Source of the DNA: an uncultured Brevinema sp. | GTDB taxonomy: Bacteria > Spirochaetota > Brevinematia > Brevinematales > Brevinemataceae | Reading direction: 5' to 3' | DNA: 32,547 nt | NCBI GenBank assembly: GCA_947036575.1 | Contig: CAMQSH010000003.1 | Coordinates: forward strand, 1-32,547 | Part shown: piece by piece, positions 9,002 through 17,968 of the stretch | How the letters are laid out: each line of letters starts with the position of its first letter | Numbering within the stretch: position 1 is the first letter of the stretch | Notes under the pieces: generated by a model | The model's input: only the letters and a program-made list of their open reading frames with translations | Databases searched by the model: none | What the model was told of the DNA's origin: nothing | Position numbers and translations under genes: made by a program

Positions 9002-10282
9002 TTAAGTAGATTTTTTAGAATATACAGTGACATCTAAAAGATAAGCAACTCCAAGACTGACTACAAAAGGAACTAACCAAGGGAATCCTGCCCCTCCCAA
9101 AGGAATAGAAGTAACAAGACTTGTGAATGGTGCTACTTTAAAAGTAGATCCAATAACTTCGATGAGAGTTACCACTAAAACAGTATAAGTACCTAATTTA
9201 AAATAGATAGCTTTTAGGTTTGCAAGGTTCATTAATATTAATACTATAGTGAGAGGATATAATAAAAGGAGCATAGGGATAGATAATTTAACAATCATAT
9301 CAACACCACCAATAGCTATAACGGTAGAAAATACACAAGTAATAATAAGTAATTTTGTATAAGAAATATTTAATAATTTGGAGAACCAGTCAGCAGTTAG
9401 TGCTGCTAATCCCACTGCTGTTGTTAAACACGCAGCACCCACACAAATACCAAAAATGATTCTTCCCATAGATCCTAAAGTTGCTTCTGCAATATAGAGA
9501 GCAGGACTTGTAGTATTGTTCAAAGCTTCTCCACTGACTAAAGCACCAAAATAAGTTAAAAAGAGATAAATTAGCCCCAAACCTGTTGCTGCAATAACTC
9601 CTGCACGAACAAGATAATATTGTTGTTCTTTTACTTCAGTAACACCTTTGGATTTTAGACCAGCAACGATAACGAGTCCAAATAAAATAGACGCTAAGGC
9701 ATCCATAGTTTGATAACCATCTATAAAACCACGAGCAAATAGATTTGTTGTTTGAGCTGTTGGTACAGGTGTACCAATATCCATAGTCATCCCTCTAACA
9801 AATATAATTGCTAACATCGCTAAAATAATAGGAGTAAGGTATTTTCCAATAATATCGGTAACTTTATTTTCTTTAACGGTGAGTAAATAAGTAATAGCAA
9901 AAAATAGTGTTGAACTAATAATAGAAATTACGACATTTCCTTGATTTGCAAAAAACGGTTGTACTGCTAATTCAAAAGTAGTAGATCCTGTTCTTGGTAA
10001 TGCAAAAAATGGTCCTATGACTAAAATAAGTAAGGAACAAAATAAAATATTAAATCGTGGCGATACTTTGGAAGCAAAATCATCTAAACTACTACACTTC
10101 GTGAATGCAAGTACCCCTAATAGTGGCAATCCCGCTCCTGTAATTAAAAACCCAAGACTAGCAACAAACCAGTTACTACCTGTAGCAACGCCTAGAGATG
10201 GAGGAAAAATCAAATTTCCAGCTCCAAAAAACATAGCAAATAGTGCAAAGCCTAATACCCATACTTCTTTTGTCTTTGACAT
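9002..10282 (-). CDS. brnQ: Branched-chain amino acid transport system II carrier protein
   Basis: FALFAMFFGAGNLIFPPSLG and LPRTGSTTFELAVQPF motifs; 12-TM pattern. Confidence 0.92.
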   Translation of the reverse strand: MSKTKEVWVLGFALFAMFFGAGNLIFPPSLGVATGSNWFVASLGFLITGAGLPLLGVLAFTKCSSLDDFASKVSPRFNILFCSLLILVIGPFFALPRTGSTTFELAVQPFFANQGNVVISIISSTLFFAITYLLTVKENKVTDIIGKYLTPIILAMLAIIFVRGMTMDIGTPVPTAQTTNLFARGFIDGYQTMDALASILFGLVIVAGLKSKGVTEVKEQQYYLVRAGVIAATGLGLIYLFLTYFGALVSGEALNNTTSPALYIAEATLGSMGRIIFGICVGAACLTTAVGLAALTADWFSKLLNISYTKLLIITCVFSTVIAIGGVDMIVKLSIPMLLLLYPLTIVLILMNLANLKAIYFKLGTYTVLVVTLIEVIGSTFKVAPFTSLVTSIPLGGAGFPWLVPFVVSLGVAYLLDVTVYSKKST

Positions 10283-10626
10283 AGTTTCCTCCTTTTGGAA
10301 TTTAGTGATGATCCCTTATAGGTAATCTATCCTGTTAAATTAAGTACTGTGTTAATATTATATTATATTTTTAAAAATAAGTCAATACATGCGTAAAAAA
10401 ATATCAAATAGCATAAAGTGGTTGATTTTTAGACAATATTAAGACAAATTCCTATAATTTAGCTCTAGTAGAGTATTGTTATACACATCTAAATAATCCT
10501 ATATAAAGTATTCAGTTGACAATCAATCATATTTAATATACAATAATAAATAATATAAGAATTCACATATTGTATTTTATACACTTTAAAGAGTTGATGA
10601 CTCTAGTGGTTCTAAAGGAGAAATTT

Positions 10627-11367
10627 ATGGCTAATCCTGCTTTTCAAGAGAATATTTTAGAAGAATATTCCTACGCCGATGAACAAGTAATGACAGTAAC
10701 AGGAGCTGTTAATAGATCTTTGTTTTTAACAACAATATTAATGTTGACAGGTACTCTTAATGCGTTTATATTTTTTTATGTAGATCCTAGTATTGCTATG
10801 ACAATAGCTACCGTATCAGGTATTGCAGGATTTATTACGGCTTTAGTTGTTATATTCAAACAAAAAACTGTGGCTATTAAAACACCTATTATTGTTTATG
10901 CTGTTTTTGAAGGACTTGCTTTAGGAGGAATTTCTTCCTATTATGAAGCTGTTTTCTCTGGAATTGTTATTCAAGCAGTATCTATAACTGCTTTAGTATT
11001 ATTTATAATGCTCTTTTTATACAAATATAGAATTATCAAAGTGACAGAAACTTTTAAAAGTGTTATTATTGGTGCTACTATGGCGGTAGCTGTTTTTTAT
11101 CTTATTGCTTTTGTGTTATCTTTGTTTAATATGCCTATTGCATTTTTATATGGCAATTCAAATCTTGCAATCGGTATTAATGCTGCTATTGCAGGACTTG
11201 CAGCTTTTAATTTGTTACTTGATTTTGATTTCATCGAAAGAGGTGCTAATCAAAATTTACCTAAATTTTTTGAATGGTACGCAGGTTTTGGTTTATTAGT
11301 TACTTTAGTATGGTTGTATCTTGAGATTTTAAAATTATTATCAAAATTACGATCTAGAAAAAACTAG
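10627..11367 (+). CDS. Bax inhibitor-1/YccA family membrane protein
   Basis: NPAFQ start and multi-TM BI-1/YccA pattern; start 10627 follows GGTTCTAAAGGAG RBS. Confidence 0.8.
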   Translation: MANPAFQENILEEYSYADEQVMTVTGAVNRSLFLTTILMLTGTLNAFIFFYVDPSIAMTIATVSGIAGFITALVVIFKQKTVAIKTPIIVYAVFEGLALGGISSYYEAVFSGIVIQAVSITALVLFIMLFLYKYRIIKVTETFKSVIIGATMAVAVFYLIAFVLSLFNMPIAFLYGNSNLAIGINAAIAGLAAFNLLLDFDFIERGANQNLPKFFEWYAGFGLLVTLVWLYLEILKLLSKLRSRKN

Positions 11368-11388
11368 TTTTTTAATTTAATCAATATA

Positions 11389-11424
11389 AAAAAACAACCT
11401 TATTATTAATAGGGTTGTTTTTTA
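11389..11424. terminator. Rho-independent terminator
   Basis: AAAACAACCttattattaatagGGTTGTTTTTT. Confidence 0.75.
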
Positions 11425-11453
11425 TGTTTATTTAACAAGAGAAGAAATTATTT

Positions 11454-11793
11454 TTAAAGCTCATCATTTCTCAGAGCAATAAAAAATTCTTCTGTAAAAT
11501 CTTCAAAAGAATACTTATTTTTTGTATTTTATAATGTTTTGGTTCACTTGGATCCTGAGATTCTACAAATCGATCAATATATTCCTCAGAGTATTTATCA
11601 AGTAGAAATTCCCCTTTAGATATATTATACTTAAATGTTGCATAAGACAGTACAAAATCTCTCTCATCAAATACTTGCTCTATGGTAAAATAATCACCCT
11701 TTACTGCAATATACTGGATAGTCCTAAAATACTTAATAAAGTAAGACGAAACATAATACCTCTTTTATTTTTGTAAATATTATATTAAATAAA
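11454..11793 (-). pseudogene. Decayed unknown ORF (no start codon, internal frameshift)
   Basis: Minus frame reads KRYYVSSYFIKYFRTIQYIAVKGDYFTIEQVFDERDFVLSYATFKYNISKGEFLLDKYSEEYIDRFVESQDPSEPKHYKIQK, then shifts frame to KYSFEDFTEEFFIALRNDEL*. Confidence 0.5.
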
Positions 11794-11802
11794 TGGTATC
11801 TA

Positions 11803-13083
11803 TTAAAAATCTATTTTTAAGGTTTCTTTACCTAAGATAGTACTATCTAAAGCAGTGATTTTTAATTTTTGTTCTTCACTAAATCCTATTGTTTCACCAT
11901 CTTGTAGGGTGACATCTGATGTTATTACATATTCTGTAATAGATTGTAGAAGACTAAGTGTTTCATCCTCAGATTTATCACTATCGATTATTTCCATATT
12001 TAGCTTGCCATACACATCCAAACCATAAGTATAAAGGCTTAGTGTAGCACCATTATCATTACTATACATACCGAAAAACACCATATTCATTAGTGGAAAT
12101 TCATTATCATTAAGACTGGATTCTGCAGAATCAATATAAAATTTTGGTTGTAATACCGATCCTAAAGTACTTATTGCAATAGCGTTAGGTTGTTTTAGAC
12201 AACTAGAACAAACTTTAACAAAGAGATCTGTAGCATCTAGCAATTTTTTTTCCCCACCCAATACAGCTACAGTCATATAAGCTTTGTGACTTTTTGCGAC
12301 TTCGACAGCATCTTCCCAATAAAAATTTGTTCTAGCATTATCAACTGCTTCATCATTTGGGATTGGGGCTGGCATGAGACTCACAATAAGAGCCATATCA
12401 TCAATTGTTTCGATTAATGATTCGGGATCGTCTTCAGGTTTTTTATTGATAATAATTCCCCAATCTTTTTGTAATTGCTTTCTTAATAAGTCCAAATCTA
12501 TTTTATTTTCATCTAATAAGACAAAACTTATAAAAGAGCCTGTTCCATCTCTATCTTCTTGATCTTCTGATCCCTCAGGATCTAGCTCTCGTACTTTATT
12601 AAAATCAAGTTCAGCCTCTTTTTCTCTTCCTAATTCAGAATAAGTACACCCTCTATTATAGTAAGCAAAACCGTCCTCAGGATCTAGTTTTATTGCTTCA
12701 GTAAAATCATGAATAGCCTCTTCATATTTTTCTAATTCATTATACGCAAGCCCTCTACACTCGTAATAGGTACTATCCTCAGGATCTAGTTTTATAGCTT
12801 CAGTAAAATTGCTGATAGCTTCTTCATATTTTTCTAATGCAGAATAAGCATAGCCCAAGCGATAATACCATTTATGATGGTTTTTACCTTCTTTCGCTGT
12901 ATCAAGGAGAGTTTGTATTGCTTCATTATATTTTTCTGTATTGTTATAAGCGACAGCTAATTGTCCAATAAGTTCATAGTCCCTATCTTTTACTGGTAGT
13001 GCTAAAATAGCATCTACTATTTCTTGATGATCGCCTTCATCGTGCCATACATCTATTTGTTCTAAAAGTTCTTTGTGATCCAT
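11803..13083 (-). CDS. TPR-repeat protein with C-terminal DUF4261-like domain
   Basis: Several TPRs (YEEAISNFTEAIKLDPEDSTYY) then LIVSLMPAPIPNDEAVDNARTNFYWEDAVEVAKSHKAYMTVAVLG. Confidence 0.8.
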   Translation of the reverse strand: MDHKELLEQIDVWHDEGDHQEIVDAILALPVKDRDYELIGQLAVAYNNTEKYNEAIQTLLDTAKEGKNHHKWYYRLGYAYSALEKYEEAISNFTEAIKLDPEDSTYYECRGLAYNELEKYEEAIHDFTEAIKLDPEDGFAYYNRGCTYSELGREKEAELDFNKVRELDPEGSEDQEDRDGTGSFISFVLLDENKIDLDLLRKQLQKDWGIIINKKPEDDPESLIETIDDMALIVSLMPAPIPNDEAVDNARTNFYWEDAVEVAKSHKAYMTVAVLGGEKKLLDATDLFVKVCSSCLKQPNAIAISTLGSVLQPKFYIDSAESSLNDNEFPLMNMVFFGMYSNDNGATLSLYTYGLDVYGKLNMEIIDSDKSEDETLSLLQSITEYVITSDVTLQDGETIGFSEEQKLKITALDSTILGKETLKIDF

Positions 13084-13104
13084 TATAAACTCCTATATTG
13101 ATAT

Positions 13105-13133
13105 ATCTTACTACACCAAAATCAAAAAGTCAA
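13105..13133 (-). promoter_or_regulatory. Promoter for the TPR-DUF4261 gene
   Basis: Minus strand TTGACT-17-TAAGAT. Confidence 0.55.
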
Positions 13134-13154
13134 GGTATATAGGTATATAGGTAT
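13134..13154. repeat. Short tandem repeat GGTATATA (~2.6 copies)
   Basis: ggtatataggtatataggtat abutting the -35 element. Confidence 0.7.
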
Positions 13155-13268
13155 GGTAATTTTTGATATAAATTTACTCAATTAACAAATATTATTAAGA
13201 TGGATATATTGCTAAATATCATAATAAATTATATAATATAAAAAACGTTCAAATAGGAGAGGATTTAA

Positions 13269-14948
13269 ATGAAAAAATATAGTATATATATATGTTTATT
13301 AATTTTAACCACGGCATATTGTAGTAAAAAAACGATAGAAGGTACAGGTCCTGGATATATTTCTCCAATAACTGTAAAATTATCTATGTCTGAAGGTCAA
13401 ATCATTGATCTTGATATTATAGAAAATGACACTAGTTATATTAGTAAAAGAGCTATACCTATCATCAAAGAAAGAATCTTAACTGCTAATAGCCCAGTTG
13501 TGGATAATGTATCAGGAGCTTCTTATACTTCTTTTGGTGTGAAGTTAGCTGTTGCTAACGCATTAAAAAAAATGGGTAAAGATGTAGAAAAAATTACATT
13601 AACAACAAAAGCACCTGAACAAGAGCCTATAGAATCTCCAGATGTACAAACAGATATTATTGTTATAGGTGGAGGACCAGCAGGATTAACTGCAGCTATT
13701 TCGGCAAAAGAAAATAACACTACTGCTAATGTTATTTTGGTAGAAAAATTAGATATTCTCAGTGGTAATGGAAAATCTGATCGTACATTTTATGATCTTG
13801 TTAATACAGAAGCACAAAAAAAAGCTAATATTGAAGATTCTGCAGATAAATTTTATGGAGATCTTGTTAAACGATCTAAAGAAGTAAATCCAGACTTAGA
13901 TAGAATGAGAGCTTATGCTGACGGTTCTGCAACTTTAGATCCTTGGTTAAGAGATCATAATATTGCTCTAGATTATGTCCTTAAAAGAACACACCAAGCA
14001 AAATCTAATTCTTTTGCTGGTGTTTATATTCAAGACAATTTAGAAATTGCAGCAAAAAAAGTAGGTATAGATATTAGAACAGGAACTAAAGCTATAGATC
14101 TCTTTGTTGAAGCAGGAGTTGTAAAAGGTATACGTGCCCAAAAAGGAAATCAAACATACAATATATATGGAAAAGCAGTGATTGTAGCAACTGGTGGGTT
14201 TTCACACAATAAAGATTATATAAAAAAATATGCACCTCAATACAAAGATCTTTTAACTTCTAATTCTAAAGGAGCTACAGGTAGTTTTATTTCACTCTTT
14301 GAAAAAAATAATATTGCTTTAACTAACATGGGTGTAATCAATGTTTACCCGATAATTTCAGATAGAACAAGAGAATTAATATCAACAGAAGATTATATTT
14401 TAGTCAACCAAGAAGGTCTAAGAACATTTAACGAAACTACAACTTTTACAGATAGAAATAATTCTGTATCTAATATTCTAGCTCAAACAGGTCAAAAAAT
14501 GTATCTTATTTATGATGAAGCTGATAGAAAAGATAGCTATCGTATTGCTTATCAAGAAGCTCATGGAATAGCAATCAAAGGAAATACCGTACAAGAATTA
14601 GCTGACAAATTAAAAATGACTTCTTCAGAAGGTCTTCAGAATACTTTTGATAAATATAATAAAATAGTAAAAGGTGAAACAGTAGATCCTTTTGGAAGAA
14701 CTACTTTTAGAAATGGTTTTGAAAAAGGTCCTTATTATGCTATTTCTGTAAAACCTGGTATTCATATGACAAGAGGTGGAGTACTTGCTACTGCTAAAGC
14801 AGAAGTTTTACATAATGATAAGACTTTAGTGAAAGGTTTGTATGCAGCTGGAGAAGTTGCTAATATTTTAGATGGAGCATATGTTGCTGCTGTTGTATTT
14901 GGACGTATTGCTGGTATAGAAGCAGCTCAATATATTCAAAACAATTAA
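13269..14948 (+). CDS. Lipoprotein flavoprotein: FMN-bind domain plus FAD-dependent fumarate/urocanate-reductase-like domain
   Basis: Lipobox-like TTAYC; flavinylation-type motif DNVSGASYTS; FAD motif IIVIGGGPAGLTAAISA; C-terminal GLYAAGEVANILDGAYVAAVVFGRIAG. Confidence 0.88.
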   Translation: MKKYSIYICLLILTTAYCSKKTIEGTGPGYISPITVKLSMSEGQIIDLDIIENDTSYISKRAIPIIKERILTANSPVVDNVSGASYTSFGVKLAVANALKKMGKDVEKITLTTKAPEQEPIESPDVQTDIIVIGGGPAGLTAAISAKENNTTANVILVEKLDILSGNGKSDRTFYDLVNTEAQKKANIEDSADKFYGDLVKRSKEVNPDLDRMRAYADGSATLDPWLRDHNIALDYVLKRTHQAKSNSFAGVYIQDNLEIAAKKVGIDIRTGTKAIDLFVEAGVVKGIRAQKGNQTYNIYGKAVIVATGGFSHNKDYIKKYAPQYKDLLTSNSKGATGSFISLFEKNNIALTNMGVINVYPIISDRTRELISTEDYILVNQEGLRTFNETTTFTDRNNSVSNILAQTGQKMYLIYDEADRKDSYRIAYQEAHGIAIKGNTVQELADKLKMTSSEGLQNTFDKYNKIVKGETVDPFGRTTFRNGFEKGPYYAISVKPGIHMTRGGVLATAKAEVLHNDKTLVKGLYAAGEVANILDGAYVAAVVFGRIAGIEAAQYIQNN

Positions 14949-15009
14949 TAATATTAAAGAGATTTTAGAAAAACAAATCATAATAAAAGTACAATATAGT
15001 ATATAAATA

Positions 15010-15043
15010 AAAACACCACCCTAATAATAAGGTGGTGTTTTTT
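15010..15043. terminator. Rho-independent terminator
   Basis: AAAACACCACCctaataataaGGTGGTGTTTTTT. Confidence 0.85.
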
Positions 15044-15108
15044 ATTGATTAAATATCTAGACTAAAATATTTTTGAAATTTTCCTCCTTCTTATTTTTAT
15101 ATGGGCAT

Positions 15109-15957
15109 TTAAATTATATTTGTTTCTTCACTATTAAATTTGAGATTGTAGTGTTTTTTAGTATTCACATACATATCTATATAGATCTTTTGAAAATTTG
15201 TATTAGGGGGTAGGTATTTACTAGGAGGATTGTCACTTTTTTTATTATTTTCTGTAGATCGAATAGGTAACAATCCTGAATCTATATTAATATTAAGAAA
15301 ATCTTTTTTTTGTTTTTTTGTCCAATTTGTATGAGTTCGAAAAGCTTCAGCAATTGATACTACATGATCTATTTGTAAATAGTTAGTATTTGTAGAATAA
15401 CTATGTGTATAAGGATCATACTGCAAATTATAATGTGAGTAGTTAAGGTTTGTAGTATATCTATCGGTGAAGTGATCATACCATAATCCAGATTTTACAG
15501 TGTAATTTTTATTTGCTGTAAAAATAATGGAGGTATTGGTAATTATTTGTTTATTACTGGTGATGATTTGAAAAAAACTATTAGAGAGGTGAGTTCTTTT
15601 TAATGTTTTATATCTATATATCTTAGTATTCGCTTTCCATTTATTTATGGGTGTATTATTAGTATGAGTATTAGTAATTTTTTTGGTAGTTATATTGGTA
15701 ATTGGATTAAAGTTTGTTGAACAGATAAAAGTTTTATTAGTATAATTAGTAATAGAAAAATTACTTTTAGAAGTATAGATATTAGTGAGATATTCTTTTT
15801 TTAGGTGGTCAAAATAAATTTCAGAATGTGTTGGAAGTGAAGGAGTGGAATTACTTGGTGATATTGTATAGACAATACTATATCGTGGTATCTTAATCTT
15901 GAAAGGATATTGGGTATGTATATAAATCGGGGATATTAATAAAAAGAGGGAAAGCAT
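15109..15957 (-). CDS. Exported Thr/Asn-rich protein with C-terminal DUF1524/HNH nuclease domain
   Basis: Hydrophobic N-terminus; SGLWYDHFTD...LQIDHVVSIAEAFRTHTNWTKKQKKDF...GLLPIRSTENNKKSDNPPSKYLPP matches the secreted HNH/DUF1524 pattern (DHxVxxxEA, N-x-x-K-x-D, YLPP). Confidence 0.8.
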   Translation of the reverse strand: MLSLFLLISPIYIHTQYPFKIKIPRYSIVYTISPSNSTPSLPTHSEIYFDHLKKEYLTNIYTSKSNFSITNYTNKTFICSTNFNPITNITTKKITNTHTNNTPINKWKANTKIYRYKTLKRTHLSNSFFQIITSNKQIITNTSIIFTANKNYTVKSGLWYDHFTDRYTTNLNYSHYNLQYDPYTHSYSTNTNYLQIDHVVSIAEAFRTHTNWTKKQKKDFLNINIDSGLLPIRSTENNKKSDNPPSKYLPPNTNFQKIYIDMYVNTKKHYNLKFNSEETNII

Positions 15958-16003
15958 TAAATAACTCTAAATATGAAATTCCCCAATATCATATTTATAA
16001 GTT

Positions 16004-16032
16004 ACTATAGCATAAATCACAAAATAATGCAA
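16004..16032 (-). promoter_or_regulatory. Promoter for the nuclease gene
   Basis: Minus strand TTGCAT-17-TATAGT. Confidence 0.5.
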
Positions 16033-16050
16033 AATATTTCTTTAAAACTA

Positions 16051-16079
16051 TTGCATTTTTATGAAAAAAAATGTATTAT
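16051..16079 (+). promoter_or_regulatory. Promoter for dnaN
   Basis: TTGCAT-17-TATTAT upstream of ATG 16114. Confidence 0.6.
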
Positions 16080-16113
16080 TTACTAGTCATATTATATATA
16101 TTGGAGACATGTA

Positions 16114-17238
16114 ATGAAATTTACCGTAAACAAAGATGAGTTCTTAAAAGCCTTGACAATATCGGATTCGATTATATATCCAAGAACCCCATTAAGTATC
16201 TTATTAAATATTTATCTTGAAGTACATAATGATGGTCAAATCATTATTCAAAGTTATAATGGTGATCATGGTGTTAAAGTAGAAGCAACAGCAAAAGTAG
16301 AAGAAGCTGGAAAAATCAGCTTACTATCTAAAAAATTATTAGAAATTATACGTAATATTCCTAATGATACTATTTGTATAGAACAAAAACCAGGTGAATT
16401 AGAAGTAGTTATTCATCCTGAAGGTAAAAAATCACCTATTTTTCGTTTGAATGGTGTTTCAGCTGAAACTTATCCTACTTTTAAAGAATTTAATTGGGAT
16501 AGTTATATCAAACTCAATCAAGGAACACTCAGAGAATTAATTACTTCCACAGAATTTGCTGTGTCTACAGATCAATCTCAAATTGCTTTTACAGGTACTT
16601 TTATCACAGAAAGTTCTGATGGTATTTTATCTTTTGTTACTACAGATGGTAAAAGATTAGCAGTAATTTCAAAAGCTATAGAAGAAAAAGAAGGCGAAGT
16701 TTTAACAGATATTATTGTTCCACAAAGAATTCTAAAAACTATTAGTGATTCCTTAGGACAAGGTGAAGTATTATTTGCTGTACACAATGGTCAAGCTTAT
16801 TTTAAAGTGAATAATACCTATGTCTTTACAAATCTTGTTGAAGGAAAATTTCCTAATTATAGAGATGTTATCCCAGCACAAAGTACTTCAACACTAACAG
16901 TCGATGCAAGTGCTTTAATTGCTTGTTTACAACAAGTTGCTATTATGTCTGATAATGAATCTGGGCGTGTAAAATTAGATGTTGAAGGTAATCAGTTAGT
17001 GATTACAGGTGTTACTGTTCATGGTAATAGTAACGCATCTGTCGAAATTGGGGAAGTGACAGAAGGTCAAAATGTAGTGTCAATAGCAGTAAATCATAAA
17101 GCACTAACAGACTTCTTACGTAATATTCAAGGTAAAAATGTACTCATATCGATTAATTCTTCAGGCAGTCCTATTTTGTTAAAGCCTGCTGGTGAGAGTG
17201 ATTATGAATATATTACGATGCCAATGAAAAATAATTAA
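16114..17238 (+). CDS. dnaN: DNA polymerase III beta sliding clamp
   Basis: 374 aa, MKFTVNKDEFLKAL start, three-domain clamp pattern, YEYITMPMKNN C-terminus. Confidence 0.95.
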   Translation: MKFTVNKDEFLKALTISDSIIYPRTPLSILLNIYLEVHNDGQIIIQSYNGDHGVKVEATAKVEEAGKISLLSKKLLEIIRNIPNDTICIEQKPGELEVVIHPEGKKSPIFRLNGVSAETYPTFKEFNWDSYIKLNQGTLRELITSTEFAVSTDQSQIAFTGTFITESSDGILSFVTTDGKRLAVISKAIEEKEGEVLTDIIVPQRILKTISDSLGQGEVLFAVHNGQAYFKVNNTYVFTNLVEGKFPNYRDVIPAQSTSTLTVDASALIACLQQVAIMSDNESGRVKLDVEGNQLVITGVTVHGNSNASVEIGEVTEGQNVVSIAVNHKALTDFLRNIQGKNVLISINSSGSPILLKPAGESDYEYITMPMKNN

Positions 17239-17264
17239 TAAAATTGAATTAAGGAAATATAAAA

Positions 17265-17960
17265 ATGGAAAGTGATAGTAGTAGGTGTAATAAAGAAAAT
17301 TTTATTACACTATTAGAAGGATTTGAAGCAGAAGATGTTTTAACGCCTATTTCAATGACTCAATTAATCAATATAGAAGATAGCTATGAAGAAATCATAG
17401 AGATCATTTCTAATTCATCTCATTATTGTTATCCTGTTTATAAAGATGGGATAGATAATATTTTGGGTATCCTCTATATTCGAGATCTATTAATTAATAA
17501 ATCAGAACCTTTTGATTTGTATTCTCTTTTACATTATCCTATATTTATATCTGAAAACAAAAGTTTACTAGAAATACTAAAAGAATTTAAACAAAAAGAA
17601 ACTAGTTTTGCTATTGTTGTTGATGAACACGGTGCTGTTCGTGGTACTGTTACAAGTACAGATATTCTCAATAGTTTTTGTGATAGTAATGCTTCTGAAG
17701 CATCCTTACAAGATCTTGTCAAAATACAAGGAAATGACTATCTTATAAATGCACGTTTTCCTTTGGATGAATTTAATAAAAAATTCGATCAAGAGTTAAA
17801 AGGTGAAGACTGTGATAGTTTGGGTGGATTTGTTATTGAACAATTTTCTTATGTTCCTCAATTAGGGGAAGTGCTAACTATAAATAATATGGTTATTACT
17901 ATTTCACAAACTGAAGGTGCAAAACTTCAAGAACTGACTGTTAATTTTAATACAAAATAG
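17265..17960 (+). CDS. CBS-domain protein with CorC_HlyC C-terminal domain, no membrane domain
   Basis: Tandem CBS (YPVYKDGIDNILGILYIRDLL; FAIVVDEHGAVRGTVTSTDIL) and CorC-type C-terminus (DSLGGFVIEQFSYVPQLGE). Confidence 0.85.
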   Translation: MESDSSRCNKENFITLLEGFEAEDVLTPISMTQLINIEDSYEEIIEIISNSSHYCYPVYKDGIDNILGILYIRDLLINKSEPFDLYSLLHYPIFISENKSLLEILKEFKQKETSFAIVVDEHGAVRGTVTSTDILNSFCDSNASEASLQDLVKIQGNDYLINARFPLDEFNKKFDQELKGEDCDSLGGFVIEQFSYVPQLGEVLTINNMVITISQTEGAKLQELTVNFNTK

Positions 17961-17968
17961 GAGCTATT

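Noticed and set aside
15109-15957. Treating the T/N-rich ORF as spurious low-complexity
   Set aside because: Rejected because the C-terminus carries a coherent HNH/DUF1524 core and the ORF has a plausible promoter.
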